Source of the DNA: Phytoactinopolyspora halotolerans | GTDB taxonomy: Bacteria > Actinomycetota > Actinomycetes > Jiangellales > Jiangellaceae | Direction: 5' to 3' | Length of the DNA: 64,000 nucleotides | NCBI RefSeq assembly: GCF_010550675.1 | Contig: NZ_JAAGOA010000018.1 | Location: 96,443-160,442 of the forward strand | Shown: positions 1 through 7,733 of the stretch, in pieces | How the letters are laid out: every line of letters starts with the position of its first letter | How positions within the stretch are numbered: position 1 is the first letter of the stretch | Notes under the pieces: generated by a model | What the model saw: only the letters and a program-made list of their open reading frames with translations | Database searches by the model: none | What the model was told of the DNA's origin: nothing | Position numbers and translations under genes: made by a program

Positions 1-202
1 CGACGATGCCCAGCCGACCACTCGCGCGAAGCTGGCCCAGATGCAGGCCGACCACCAGGGGGAGTCCCAGGGCGGGAGAGAGCCCGAGCGCGGCACTTGT
101 CGCCGTCGTCTCGCCGGCAAAGATCTCGAACACGCTGGCTAGCGCGATGAACAGCCCGGCGAAGATGCCGCTGATGGCGCCGAAGCGCAGCAAAGATGTC
201 AT
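1..202 (-). CDS. Partial hypothetical membrane protein (N-terminal part)
   Basis: The reverse strand from the ATG at 202 reads open to the window edge, so only about 67 N-terminal residues are present and the stop lies outside. The start is MTSLLRFGAISGIFAGLFIA, followed by a second hydrophobic stretch (ALGLPLVVGLHLG), which suggests at least two membrane segments. No catalytic motif is visible and I do not recognise the family. It is divergent from the histidine kinase gene at 346, with 143 bases between the two starts. Confidence 0.6.
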   Translation of the reverse strand, partial: MTSLLRFGAISGIFAGLFIALASVFEIFAGETTATSAALGLSPALGLPLVVGLHLGQLRASGRLGIV

Positions 203-281
203 GCGGCGACCGTAGGAGCCGCGGACCGGGCTCGGACAGTGCCTGATTGCCGCACTTGTAGCCGCCTTTCACCCCGGCACT

Positions 282-295
282 GTGCCGATCGGCAC
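282..295. promoter_or_regulatory. 14-bp perfect palindrome in divergent promoter region
   Basis: GTGCCGATCGGCAC is a perfect palindrome 50 bp upstream of the histidine kinase start and 80 bp upstream of the divergent membrane-protein start. It has the size of a binding site for a dimeric regulator. The NarL-type response regulator encoded just downstream is one candidate, but nothing in the sequence proves it. Confidence 0.35.
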
Positions 296-345
296 CTGTC
301 TGCTGGTCCATCGACCGGACCCACACAAGGCCGTACGCTCTATGC

Positions 346-1536
346 ATGTCGCCAGCCGCGTTGGATGCCAGACTCCATGCGGGTTTCCCCGCCAGACCGG
401 TGCCGTGGATTTCACCGGTGCTCTACGGCGTCGTCGTGGTCGCCGGGGCATTCGCCGGAGTCACCGGCCTCGGGGACACCAGGTATGTGCCGTTCGTGAC
501 CGGCTTGACCCTGCTCATGGCGCTGGATGTCGCTGAGCGCCGCCGGTACCCGGCGATGACGCCGACCGTCCCGGCGATCACGCTGCTCGTCGCTCGGCTG
601 GTCCTCTTCGTTGCGGTGGCCGCCGCCGACGGCTCCGGCCTGTCCCGGGTGCTGTTCCTGCTGTTGCCGTTCACCGCGTACTTCGCGTTCGGCTGGAAGG
701 TGAGTATCGCCCTCGGCCTCGTCAGTCTCGGATTGCTCGTGATCGGCTTCGAGTTGACCGTCCCGCAGTGGTACGGCGAAGTCGAGCAGGTCTCCGATCT
801 GCTGATGTTCGTCGTCGGGCTGGCATTGACCATCGCGATGGCCTCGGTCGCCGTGGAAGAGCAGCGCGGCAGGGCGCGGTTGGAGCAGTCCCATGCCCAG
901 CTGCGCACCTACGCCTCACGAGTCTCTGAGCTGTCTGCGGCGGCCGAGCGGAGCCGGGTGTCACGCGACATCCACGACGGGCTCGGACACCACCTGACGG
1001 CCATCACCCTCCTGCTGGAGAAGGCCACGACGTTCCTCGACCTCGATCGCGCCGCCGCGCGGCAAGCCCTTGACGACGCCAGCCGCTCGGCACGGCGCGC
1101 GCTCGAGGACGTACGGCACTCGGTGCGCACGCTACGCGCCTCGACCGAGCCGTTCCACCTCTCGGCGGCGCTGAACGACCTGGTTCGCGAGGCTGACGGC
1201 GGTGAGCTGTCGGTCAGCCTCGACTTCTCCGGAGATGAGAGCCGGTGTGATCCAGCCGCCCTGATCACGCTCTACCGGGCCGCTCAAGAGGGCATCACCA
1301 ATGCCCGCCGCCACGCCCACGCGTCCCACGTGTGGGTGACCGCCAGCTGTGACGACGAGAATGCACACCTGGTAGTCGCCGATGACGGGTGCGGATTTCC
1401 GCCCGAGCGTGAAGGCTACGGCCTACTCGGAATGCGTGAGCGTGCGCAGCTCGTGGGCGGTTCGGTCGAGGTGGTCAGCGGGCCGGATGCAGGCACGCAG
1501 GTGATCGTGACCATCCCGCACAAGGTGGCCGTGTGA
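346..1536 (+). CDS. NarL-type sensor histidine kinase (HisKA_3)
   Basis: This 396-residue protein has about five or six hydrophobic segments in residues 25-165, a short coiled-coil linker (about 170-200), then a HisKA_3 dimerisation domain with the motif SRDIHDGLGHHL (phospho-acceptor His about residue 210). The C-terminal HATPase_c domain has the N-box stretch EGITNARRHAHA and the G-box DDGCGFPPEREGYGLLGM. It should autophosphorylate in response to a membrane or extracellular signal and pass phosphate to the response regulator, which overlaps its stop codon. The short sensor has no recognisable ligand domain, so the stimulus is unknown. Confidence 0.9.
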   Translation: MSPAALDARLHAGFPARPVPWISPVLYGVVVVAGAFAGVTGLGDTRYVPFVTGLTLLMALDVAERRRYPAMTPTVPAITLLVARLVLFVAVAAADGSGLSRVLFLLLPFTAYFAFGWKVSIALGLVSLGLLVIGFELTVPQWYGEVEQVSDLLMFVVGLALTIAMASVAVEEQRGRARLEQSHAQLRTYASRVSELSAAAERSRVSRDIHDGLGHHLTAITLLLEKATTFLDLDRAAARQALDDASRSARRALEDVRHSVRTLRASTEPFHLSAALNDLVREADGGELSVSLDFSGDESRCDPAALITLYRAAQEGITNARRHAHASHVWVTASCDDENAHLVVADDGCGFPPEREGYGLLGMRERAQLVGGSVEVVSGPDAGTQVIVTIPHKVAV

Positions 1537-2213
1537 CCGACGAGGCAGAACGTGTCCCACCGCCCGTGCGCGACATCCGCGTTGTTGTCGTCGACGACCA
1601 GAGGCTGATCCGGGAGAGCATCGAGTCCTTGCTGGACATACAGCCTGGCATCGCGGTGGTCGGTACCGCCGCCGACGGCAGGCAGGCAATTGACGCCGTG
1701 CTCACTTTGGAGCCGGACGTCGCCTTGATGGACGTGCGGATGCCCACCATGGACGGCATCGAAGCGGTCGCCGTCCTGCGTGGGCGGGCTCCGAACTGTC
1801 GGGTGGTCATGCTGACCACGTTCGACGACGAGGAGTACGTCGTGCAGGCGCTCCGGGCCGGCGCCAGCGGATACCTGCTCAAAGACCGTCCGGCGCAGGA
1901 ACTTGCCGATGCGGTACGAACGGCGCACGCCGGCGTCGTCCAGTTCGATCCGGCCGCAGCCGCCCGGCTCACGGTGGCGCTCGACCGTCCCGGCAACTCG
2001 CCGAGCCGAGAACCGGCCGGCCATCCGCTGACCGCAAGGGAGGTCGACGTACTACGCCTCGTAGCCACCGGCTCGACCAACCGTGAGATCGCCGAGCGCC
2101 TCTACCTCAGCGAAGGGACCGTCAAGAACCATATCTCCAGGATCCTGAACCGGCTGGGTTTGCGCGATCGCACTCAGGCCGCGCTCTATGCGCGCGATCA
2201 AGGCTTGGTCTGA
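1533..2213 (+). CDS. NarL/FixJ-family response regulator
   Basis: This 226-residue protein starts at a GTG that overlaps the kinase stop (GTGA), so the two are translationally coupled. The N-terminal receiver domain has the acidic pair in VVVDDQ, the phospho-acceptor Asp at about residue 67 in LMDVRMPTMDG, and the Lys in LLKDRP. The C-terminal LuxR-type helix-turn-helix (about 160-220) carries LTAREVDVLRLVATGSTNRE and GTVKNHISRILNRLG. It is the DNA-binding partner of the upstream HisKA_3 kinase. Targets are not shown; the tautomerase unit downstream and the palindrome at 282-295 are possible. Confidence 0.93.
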   Translation: MTDEAERVPPPVRDIRVVVVDDQRLIRESIESLLDIQPGIAVVGTAADGRQAIDAVLTLEPDVALMDVRMPTMDGIEAVAVLRGRAPNCRVVMLTTFDDEEYVVQALRAGASGYLLKDRPAQELADAVRTAHAGVVQFDPAAAARLTVALDRPGNSPSREPAGHPLTAREVDVLRLVATGSTNREIAERLYLSEGTVKNHISRILNRLGLRDRTQAALYARDQGLV

Positions 2214-2341
2214 CCCTTTCGGAATTTGCTCCCCCGCCGCCTGACCTTCGTGTCCGCTTCCGGAGAATCTGGCGCAGCATACCTGGACGTCCGCCCGCAT
2301 CCTTCCTACCGTGACTCCGGGTCAGAGAGCATGAGCAGCCC

Positions 2342-2360
2342 TCACACGGCTTTTCACACG
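2342..2360 (+). promoter_or_regulatory. Direct heptamer repeat TCACACG-N5-TCACACG (SARP-like site)
   Basis: Two identical heptamers TCACACG lie 12 bp apart start to start, 65 bp upstream of the tautomerase gene. The same arrangement occurs at 2755-2773, upstream of the next unit. Direct heptamer repeats of about one helical turn are the known binding pattern of SARP/BTAD regulators, and a BTAD protein is encoded at 3245. The link is inferred from proximity and geometry. Confidence 0.5.
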
Positions 2361-2424
2361 TCTCAAGGCGAGGGTTTGTCGCTAGGTCCGCCGACCGCGG
2401 AACTCCGAAGGAGAGGGGACAGCC

Positions 2425-2652
2425 ATGCCGTTGATCCAGGTGAAATTGATCGAGGGTGTCTTCGACGAGGCGCAGAAGCGAACGATCGTGGAACGGCTCA
2501 CCGACACGATGGTCGACATCGAAGGGGAGAACATGCGCCAGGTGACCTGGGTGCTCGTCGAGGAGGTCAAGAGTGGGCACTGGGCCATCGGCGGCCAGCC
2601 GCTTGCCACGGCCGACGTGAAAGCCCTAGCTGCGGGCGTGCCTGCAGGCTGA
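2425..2652 (+). CDS. 4-oxalocrotonate tautomerase-family protein
   Basis: This 75-residue protein starts MPLIQVKLIEG. After removal of Met it exposes the N-terminal Pro that is the catalytic base of the 4-OT superfamily. The size, the beta-alpha-beta pattern and a C-terminal region rich in small residues fit the short 4-OT/DmpI group. It probably keto-enol tautomerises or otherwise processes a small oxo-acid; the substrate is unknown. A good ribosome binding site (GGAGAGGGG) precedes the ATG. No catabolic operon surrounds it; it sits between a two-component system and a BTAD regulator. Confidence 0.85.
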   Translation: MPLIQVKLIEGVFDEAQKRTIVERLTDTMVDIEGENMRQVTWVLVEEVKSGHWAIGGQPLATADVKALAAGVPAG

Positions 2653-2681
2653 CACCCGAAGAGCCGTGCGTCTGCAATCCG

Positions 2682-2717
2682 CCGGTGCGTCTCAACAAAC
2701 GCGTTGAGACGCACCGG
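2682..2717 (+). terminator. Perfect 15-bp stem-loop after the tautomerase gene
   Basis: CCGGTGCGTCTCAAC and its exact reverse complement flank a 6-nt loop (2697-2702), starting 30 bp after the tautomerase stop. There is no T-run, as is common for actinobacterial hairpin terminators. It separates the tautomerase gene from the next transcription unit. Confidence 0.65.
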
Positions 2718-2754
2718 TGGCCGTTTGCGCGCGCCCAGGCTGATCCACTCGGGG

Positions 2755-2773
2755 TCACACGCTTTCTCACACG
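2755..2773 (+). promoter_or_regulatory. Second direct heptamer repeat TCACACG-N5-TCACACG
   Basis: It has the same heptamer and the same 12-bp period as the element at 2342-2360, here 41 bp upstream of the ATG at 2814. An inverted repeat, CACGGTC/GACCGTG (2770-2789), overlaps its 3' end. This is a candidate autoregulatory site for the BTAD regulator encoded by the second gene of this unit. Confidence 0.5.
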
Positions 2774-2813
2774 GTCCCACGAGACCGTGGTGCCACTGAC
2801 GAGGGAGGTCACC

Positions 2814-3230
2814 ATGACAATCACGATGAGCCGCATCGAGACGCAGCCGTACCCGGCCAGCAACAGTGACGCGGACGGCGTGCTGGGCACCCTGCATGAC
2901 ACCCTTGACACCGTCTCGGAGCTGGACCCCGATCTATTGCACTCTGACACCCTCGCCGGCCACGCGATCGTGACTCTCGCCGGGGCGGCGCGGGCGGCTG
3001 TCACAGCCCTGGGTACCGCGTCCGGAACCGCCCTGCGTGAAGCGTCCGGTGTGGTTGTCGTCCGTGACCTGGTCGCCGCCGTGTCCCTTCTGGAGCTCGC
3101 GGTGTCACGACGCGGTGGTCCTTCGGACCCCCGTGCGCTGGAGCAGATCGCGCGCAGAGCGAACACCGCGTACGGCCGGCTTCTGCTTGCGGCTCCGTCG
3201 GCGACCAAATCGGGCGTACCATGCAGGTGA
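2814..3230 (+). CDS. Hypothetical protein upstream of BTAD regulator
   Basis: This 138-residue protein begins at an ATG preceded by GAGGGAGG, which is the reason for preferring it to the much longer in-frame reading that runs back to 2226. It is mostly predicted alpha-helical with Ala- and Leu-rich segments (for example LAGHAIVTLAGAARAAVTAL and RDLVAAVSLLELAV) and has no signal peptide or clear membrane segment. I do not recognise the family. It lies 14 bp before the BTAD regulator start and probably forms an operon with it. Confidence 0.6.
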   Translation: MTITMSRIETQPYPASNSDADGVLGTLHDTLDTVSELDPDLLHSDTLAGHAIVTLAGAARAAVTALGTASGTALREASGVVVVRDLVAAVSLLELAVSRRGGPSDPRALEQIARRANTAYGRLLLAAPSATKSGVPCR

Positions 3231-3244
3231 ACGGGAGGGCGCCC

Positions 3245-5077
3245 ATGGTGACGATCAAGTTGCTCGGGCGTCCGGCAGTCTTCGGCGACGGAGTCGAGCT
3301 GGACGGGCCACGCGGCAAGAAGGGCTGGGGCCTCCTCACGTACTTGGTGAGCAACGGCGCCGCCGTCCCGCGTGAGCGCCTCGTCAGGCTCCTGTTTCCG
3401 GACGCCCAGGATGGCCTGGGTTCCTTGCGCTGGAACCTTGCGGAACTTCGCCGCATCACGCGAGAGCCCCACACGTTCGCCGGGGACCCGGTGACGCTGT
3501 CCTTGACGCGCGACGTGCAGGTCGACATACACCTTCTGGCGGCGGCCCCGTGGTATGAGGTGATCGACCAGATCGACCTGTCCGCACCGCTCCTCGAAGG
3601 GCTCGCGTTCCCGTCGTGCGCGGGCTTCGAACTGTGGCTCGAGGGGGAGCGGCAACGTGTCGTCGCGCTTGCCGCGGCAGCTCTCCGGGAGGCCGCACGC
3701 GACGAGATCGCCTCTGCCCGGGCGGACGAAGCGGTGGGGCACGCCCGGAGGCTGGTCGCGCTCCAGCCATGGGACGAGAACTGCCATGAGCTTCTCGTTC
3801 GTGCGCTCGCCCAGTCTGGCGATGTCGCCGGAGCCCGTGCGCATGTCGAACTGGTCACTGAGTCGTTCCTTGACGAGCTCGGTGTTGCTCCGTCCCGTTC
3901 GGTGAGTGCCGCAGCGGAGCCGCTGATGGCCCGTCCTGCACAGGCCAGCCGGACGCGCACGGAAGCACAGCTGCAGGCGGGCATGACCGCCGTATCGGCC
4001 GGCGCGTCGGACGCCGGGATTGGGTCGCTGCGGCGCGCGGTGGCCGGCGCGAGGGCAGTAGCGGACCCCGAGCTCCTGGTGAGGGCACTGATCCACCTAG
4101 GCAGCGCCCAGGTTCACGCCGTCCGCGGCACCGACGAGGCAGGCGGGGCGGCACTCAGAGAGGCCGTCGCCGTCGCGGAACGCGTCGGACGTCCTGGCCT
4201 CGCAACCGGCGCCTGCCGGGAACTGGCGTGGGTGGAGTTCCTCCGCTGCCGCTTCGAACCGGCCGAGCGTTGGCTGGACCGTGCCATGGCAACCGTGGGC
4301 GCCGACGATTCGGAGCGAGCCTGGATCCTGCTCACGAAAGGCTCTCTGCGCAGCGACGCCGGACGTTACGAGGAGGCGATACCGCTGTTCCTCGACGCCG
4401 TGCGGCACGCCGAGTATGGCGGTGATCTGCGGGCGCGCGCGATGGCATTGACCCACCTCGGGCGACTGCGGCTGCTGCGCGGTGAGGACGATCTGGCGTC
4501 CGAACACCTGGAGCAGGCCCGAGCACTGGCGGATCAGGCAGGGTGGCTCACGTTCGCGTCGTACCCGCTGTCCTGGAGCGCCGAATTGGCCATGCACGCT
4601 GGTCGTATAGATGAAGCAGCGGAATTGTTCAGCAGTGCCCATGCCCTGGCTGTGGAGGTCGGCGACCCGTGCTGGGAGAGCCTGGCCTGTCGGGGTCTCG
4701 GGCTGGTCGCGGCCGAGCGCGGGGAGCACGCCACTGCCGCTCGTCTGTTGTACGACTCCCGCATGGCATGCCGACGCGTCAACGACGCATACGTCTGGCT
4801 GGAGGCATACGGGCTCGCAGCTCAGGTGGCCCATGCGGTGGCAAACGGACTGGGTGGAGTCGAGGCACTGATGGACGACCTGGATCAGCTGGCGTCGAAG
4901 CACGGCATGCGGGAGCTCCAGGCGGAAGCCGCGATGTTCCGGGTCTCCGCGGGCATGACCGACGCGTTGGAGGCGGCCCGGAGCCACGTCGCTTGCGTCG
5001 ACAACCCGGTGCTCTCCGCACGGCTCGTTCGGCTGGAGGCCACTCTGGCCGAATCCACCGCCAAGGTGCCGTCGTAG
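3245..5077 (+). CDS. SARP-type transcriptional regulator (BTAD and TPR)
   Basis: About 610 residues. The N-terminal winged-helix domain starts MVTIKLLGRPAVFG and contains the usual GKKGWGLLTYLV and RERLVRLLFPD segments. A bacterial transcriptional activation domain (about 95-235) follows, with WDENCHELLVRALAQSGD. The remainder is TPR-like alpha repeats (about 240-600). No NB-ARC ATPase motif is visible, so it is longer than minimal SARPs but lacks the AfsR middle domain. I chose the ATG at 3245 because GGGAGG lies 6 nt upstream; an ATG at 3221 would overlap the upstream gene. It may act at the TCACACG direct repeats at 2342 and 2755. Confidence 0.85.
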   Translation: MVTIKLLGRPAVFGDGVELDGPRGKKGWGLLTYLVSNGAAVPRERLVRLLFPDAQDGLGSLRWNLAELRRITREPHTFAGDPVTLSLTRDVQVDIHLLAAAPWYEVIDQIDLSAPLLEGLAFPSCAGFELWLEGERQRVVALAAAALREAARDEIASARADEAVGHARRLVALQPWDENCHELLVRALAQSGDVAGARAHVELVTESFLDELGVAPSRSVSAAAEPLMARPAQASRTRTEAQLQAGMTAVSAGASDAGIGSLRRAVAGARAVADPELLVRALIHLGSAQVHAVRGTDEAGGAALREAVAVAERVGRPGLATGACRELAWVEFLRCRFEPAERWLDRAMATVGADDSERAWILLTKGSLRSDAGRYEEAIPLFLDAVRHAEYGGDLRARAMALTHLGRLRLLRGEDDLASEHLEQARALADQAGWLTFASYPLSWSAELAMHAGRIDEAAELFSSAHALAVEVGDPCWESLACRGLGLVAAERGEHATAARLLYDSRMACRRVNDAYVWLEAYGLAAQVAHAVANGLGGVEALMDDLDQLASKHGMRELQAEAAMFRVSAGMTDALEAARSHVACVDNPVLSARLVRLEATLAESTAKVPS

Positions 5078-5207
5078 CGCTCCCGTGCCGGTGCCACATG
5101 GCGGTGAGCGCGTCAGCCGGTCCGAGGTGTCGGAGCCTGCACGGTATGAGGGCAGGCTCCCGAGTGCCTGGCCGCCCTGGGTTGTCCAGCCGACGGCGAG
5201 TTCGGAG

Positions 5208-5238
5208 TTGACTTCAGGTTGACCTGAAGTGCCAGGCT
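5208..5238 (+). promoter_or_regulatory. MerR-type promoter-operator
   Basis: A -35 TTGACT (5208-5213) is followed after 19 bp by CAGGCT (5233-5238), and the spacer is filled by the dyad ACTTCAGGT-TG-ACCTGAAGT (5211-5230). The long spacer with a central dyad is the hallmark of MerR-family promoters. A MerR gene lies 0.7 kb downstream in the same direction, and the methyltransferase start is 45 bp from the -10. A near copy lies at 8253-8292. Confidence 0.65.
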
Positions 5239-5282
5239 GGCGGTGCTGTTCTGAGTGATGCTGTTCAGGAAGGGATGTCCCC

Positions 5283-5921
5283 GTGTCGAATCGCCTTTTC
5301 GGTGTCTTGAACGGCTTGGTGCATCGCCACCGTGATGAGGACTTCGGAGGTAGCGCCAGTGAGTCTTATGACCGGTTGGCCCGGCGTACTCTCGGTAGCC
5401 TGTACCGGCGGGTCTGTAGCGACGTCGTCGGCATGGCGCCGCCTGGCGGGGTGATCGCGGACGTCGGTGCCGGTACTGGCAGGCTTTCCTCCCTGGTGGC
5501 CCAGGGCCGTGAGGACCTGGACGTGCATGTAGTCGATCCGTCGGCCGACATGGTGACCGTGGCGGAGCGGGTGGCCCGCGACGCCGACGTGGCCGACCGT
5601 GTCCACCTGCACGTCGCCGACGTGGCCGGGTTGCCGTTGCCGGCCGACAGCGTTGACGTGATCGTCTCTACCCTGAGCATGCATCACTGGCCCGATGTTC
5701 CAGCCGCGGCGGCTCAGCTTCGGCGGGTGCTACGGCCGGGCGGCAGGCTCCTCGTGGTCGATTTCCGTTTCGCGCCGTTCCGCGACCTCGACGACGCATT
5801 GCGGACGGCTGAGAATCCGGAGTGGACGGAGATCACGATGGCGAAGGTCCGGCTACCGTGGTATCCGTTCGCGCCCTATGCGCGGCTGCTGGCCCGAAGT
5901 GCGGGGCCCGCGGCGTCTTGA
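5283..5921 (+). CDS. Class I SAM-dependent methyltransferase
   Basis: This 212-residue protein starts at a GTG preceded by AGGAAGGGA. It has the SAM-binding motif I VIADVGAGTGRLSSLVAQ (about residues 58-75), acidic motif II ending in HVVDPSADMV, motif III LPLPADSVDVIVSTLSMHHW, and the post-motif segment LRRVLRPGGRLLVVDF. This resembles the UbiE/Methyltransf_11 family. The substrate is unknown. It is driven by the MerR-type promoter at 5208 and is followed by a MerR regulator in the same direction, suggesting an inducible two-gene unit. Confidence 0.87.
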   Translation: MSNRLFGVLNGLVHRHRDEDFGGSASESYDRLARRTLGSLYRRVCSDVVGMAPPGGVIADVGAGTGRLSSLVAQGREDLDVHVVDPSADMVTVAERVARDADVADRVHLHVADVAGLPLPADSVDVIVSTLSMHHWPDVPAAAAQLRRVLRPGGRLLVVDFRFAPFRDLDDALRTAENPEWTEITMAKVRLPWYPFAPYARLLARSAGPAAS

Positions 5922-5993
5922 GTTGTTCGGCGGTGTTCGGCGGCGACGTGGGTGAGTGGCCACGGGCTCGCTCGTGGCGGTAATGAGAGCGTG

Positions 5994-6410
5994 ATGCGCA
6001 ACAGCGACGTAGACGAATTGAGCATCGGCGAGTTGGCCGACCGGTTCGGGTTGGCCACCCATGTGCTGCGGCATTGGGAGGACGTGGGCGTCCTGATTCC
6101 GGCTCGGCGGCAGGCTGGGCGACGTCGGTACTTCACGGACCAGGTCGCCGATGTTGCGATGATCTTGCTTGGCCGGGACTGCGGCCTCAGCCTGGGCCAA
6201 CTGCGCCGGTTGATGACGGTCGCCAGCCGGGATGAGCAGCGCGCTATCCTGCTCGACCACGTCGCGCTGCTGCAACGACGCGTCGCGGCCGCGCAGACCG
6301 CGCTCGATCTCGTAGGGCATGCACTCACGTGCGACGCGGACGACGTGACGCGATGTCCCGACTTCCGTCGAAAGCTGGATGGCTACGGGGCCGGCCCCCG
6401 GTGCACCTAG
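5994..6410 (+). CDS. MerR-family transcriptional regulator
   Basis: About 138 residues. The N-terminal winged HTH has LSIGELADRFGLATHVLRHW, then a wing segment (RRQAGRRRYF), a dimerisation helix (about 80-120), and a C-terminal CPDFRRKLDG tail. That tail resembles the Cys-Pro-x-Phe end of MerR proteins that sense small organic ligands rather than metals. In-frame GTGs lie upstream; I prefer the ATG at 5994 because the family domain starts about nine residues later. The MerR-type promoter at 5208 is its likely target. Its stop overlaps the convergent beta-lactamase-like gene by 4 bp. Confidence 0.85.
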   Translation: MRNSDVDELSIGELADRFGLATHVLRHWEDVGVLIPARRQAGRRRYFTDQVADVAMILLGRDCGLSLGQLRRLMTVASRDEQRAILLDHVALLQRRVAAAQTALDLVGHALTCDADDVTRCPDFRRKLDGYGAGPRCT

Positions 6411-7444
6411 CCATGGGCGGCGGCGAGAAGTGCTCGTATCGCGTCGTCGAGCACTGGTCCGGTGGGGAGGGGATCGTTCGGGTCGTTCCACATCGCTATG
6501 ACGGCCCGATCGTGCGAGTCGTCGATGAGCCGGTATGTGAGGGCGAGGACTCCCGGTTCCGAGCCGCCCTTGAACCAGGCGTGGTTCCATGTGTCCGACA
6601 GGTCCTGCGGTATGCCGGGGTTCGCGGACAGGATGGCGTCGATCGGCTCCAGTCCCGGGGTGTCGGCCAACGCCGCGAGTTCGCGGATGGTGGTGCACAG
6701 ATCCGTCGGGGTAGCGAACCACTCGACGGACTGCACCAGCCGAGGGCTCGAGAGGTCGAGGTTCGCCACGGCCGTTGGGTCTTCCTGCCATGGGAACGGT
6801 GCTCGGTCGGCGAGATCGGTGAGGAAACGACGGCGTTCGCCGACTCCGTCGAGCGCCTCGTACTCGGCGCCGAGCTCGGGTGCGACGAACTTCAGGCGAG
6901 CCATGTCGGCCGTGGTGAGCAGTGGGATGTTCTGCTCCGAGGACGCCGGCGCGACCTCGGCGATGACGGCTTCGACCGTCTGGGCGCCAATGAGTGAGAT
7001 CAGATGGTCGGTCGCGCTGTTGTCGGAGATCGAGATCATCAGCTCGGCCGCGTGCCGCACCGTCACGGTGGATCCGTCCGGGACGGTGTACAGCTCGCCA
7101 CTGGGATCGCTGCGTAGCTCGTCGCGTACGACCAGGTCGTCGTCCCATGACAGTCGCCCGCCGGCGATCGCGTGGCCGAGCGCGATGAGCACCCACAGCT
7201 TGAACGCCGACGCGATCGGGAGCGCCTGCTCGTGAGCGACGCCGTCGACGAGTCGGCAGCGACCGTCGTCGAGATCGAAGACGGCATACGCGACGTTGGG
7301 TGCGAGCGCCATGATCGGGCCGTCGGCTGCCGCGGCCGATATCGGGGGCGGTCCGTCAGGGGTGTCGACGTGGCTGGAGGCGCAACTGCCGGCGACCAGG
7401 ATCGTTGCGATCACAGTACAGCCGAGGAGCCGTCTGGAGATCAT
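6407..7444 (-). CDS. Class A beta-lactamase-like serine hydrolase, lipoprotein
   Basis: About 345 residues with an n-region MISRRLLG, a hydrophobic core and a lipobox VAGSC, so it is predicted to be lipid-anchored. The active-site signature SxxK is present as SAFK, the second element as SDNS, and the KTG-like element as KGGSEPG. Ser, Lys and SDN are thus retained, but KTG is altered to KGG, and the family Glu loop is not obvious. It may be a penicillin-interacting carboxypeptidase-like protein rather than an efficient beta-lactamase. The ATG at 7444 abuts the large inverted repeat shared with the divergent HTH gene; a TTG at 7453 inside that repeat is the alternative. Confidence 0.8.
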   Translation of the reverse strand: MISRRLLGCTVIATILVAGSCASSHVDTPDGPPPISAAAADGPIMALAPNVAYAVFDLDDGRCRLVDGVAHEQALPIASAFKLWVLIALGHAIAGGRLSWDDDLVVRDELRSDPSGELYTVPDGSTVTVRHAAELMISISDNSATDHLISLIGAQTVEAVIAEVAPASSEQNIPLLTTADMARLKFVAPELGAEYEALDGVGERRRFLTDLADRAPFPWQEDPTAVANLDLSSPRLVQSVEWFATPTDLCTTIRELAALADTPGLEPIDAILSANPGIPQDLSDTWNHAWFKGGSEPGVLALTYRLIDDSHDRAVIAMWNDPNDPLPTGPVLDDAIRALLAAAHG

Positions 7445-7446
7445 GC

Positions 7447-7494
7447 CTGCCAACCTAGGTTGACAGTCGGTCGCCTGTCAACCTAGGTTGGCAG
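7447..7494. promoter_or_regulatory. Perfect 20-bp inverted repeat filling a divergent intergenic region
   Basis: The arms CTGCCAACCTAGGTTGACAG (7447-7466) and its exact complement (7475-7494) are separated by 8 bp. Each arm itself contains the palindrome CAACCTAGGTTG, with centres 28 bp apart. The element fills nearly all of the 51 bp between the divergent starts at 7444 and 7496. The small HTH protein encoded immediately to the right is the obvious candidate to bind it and repress both genes. Little room is left for leaders, so transcripts are probably short-leadered or leaderless. Confidence 0.75.
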
Positions 7495-7495
7495 T

Positions 7496-7708
7496 ATGCA
7501 GGAGGCGCCCATTCGCATCCCCGACCCGACGGACCCCGCCGCCACGCTGGCGACCGTGGTCTCGCTCCGCCGGCTCGCCGACAGGCTCGAGTTGGCCGGT
7601 GCCCAAGCCGCGATCGATCAGGGCTGGTCGTGGACGGACGTCGCCGAAGCCCTCGGTGTCAGCAGGCAGGCCGCCCACAAGAAGCTCGCCCGCCGCATCA
7701 CCCAATGA
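7496..7708 (+). CDS. Small helix-turn-helix protein
   Basis: This 70-residue protein consists of an alpha-helical N-terminal part (residues 15-40) and an HTH near the end, WTDVAEALGVSRQAAHKKLA, of the type that reads palindromic sites. It has no ligand domain. It starts 2 bp from the inverted repeat at 7447-7494 and is followed 25 bp later by a Clp-N protein, a pairing I recall from other actinomycetes. It is probably an autorepressor of this two-gene unit and of the divergent beta-lactamase-like gene. Confidence 0.8.
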   Translation: MQEAPIRIPDPTDPAATLATVVSLRRLADRLELAGAQAAIDQGWSWTDVAEALGVSRQAAHKKLARRITQ

Positions 7709-7733
7709 CGAACAGACCCAGCAAGGAGGACCC

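Noticed and set aside
2226..2813. Extended N-terminus for the hypothetical protein ending at 3230
   Set aside because: It would overlap the tautomerase gene in another frame and the hairpin and promoter region; the ATG at 2814 has a strong ribosome binding site.
2567..4096. Long open frame on the minus strand (509 codons) across the BTAD region
   Set aside because: It is a high-GC shadow; the plus-strand BTAD gene has clear domains and a good ribosome binding site, and the minus reading shows no family.
5853..7196. Minus-strand frame of 447 codons across MerR and beta-lactamase genes
   Set aside because: No domain support; overlaps a clear MerR HTH gene and a SxxK/SDN protein in other frames.
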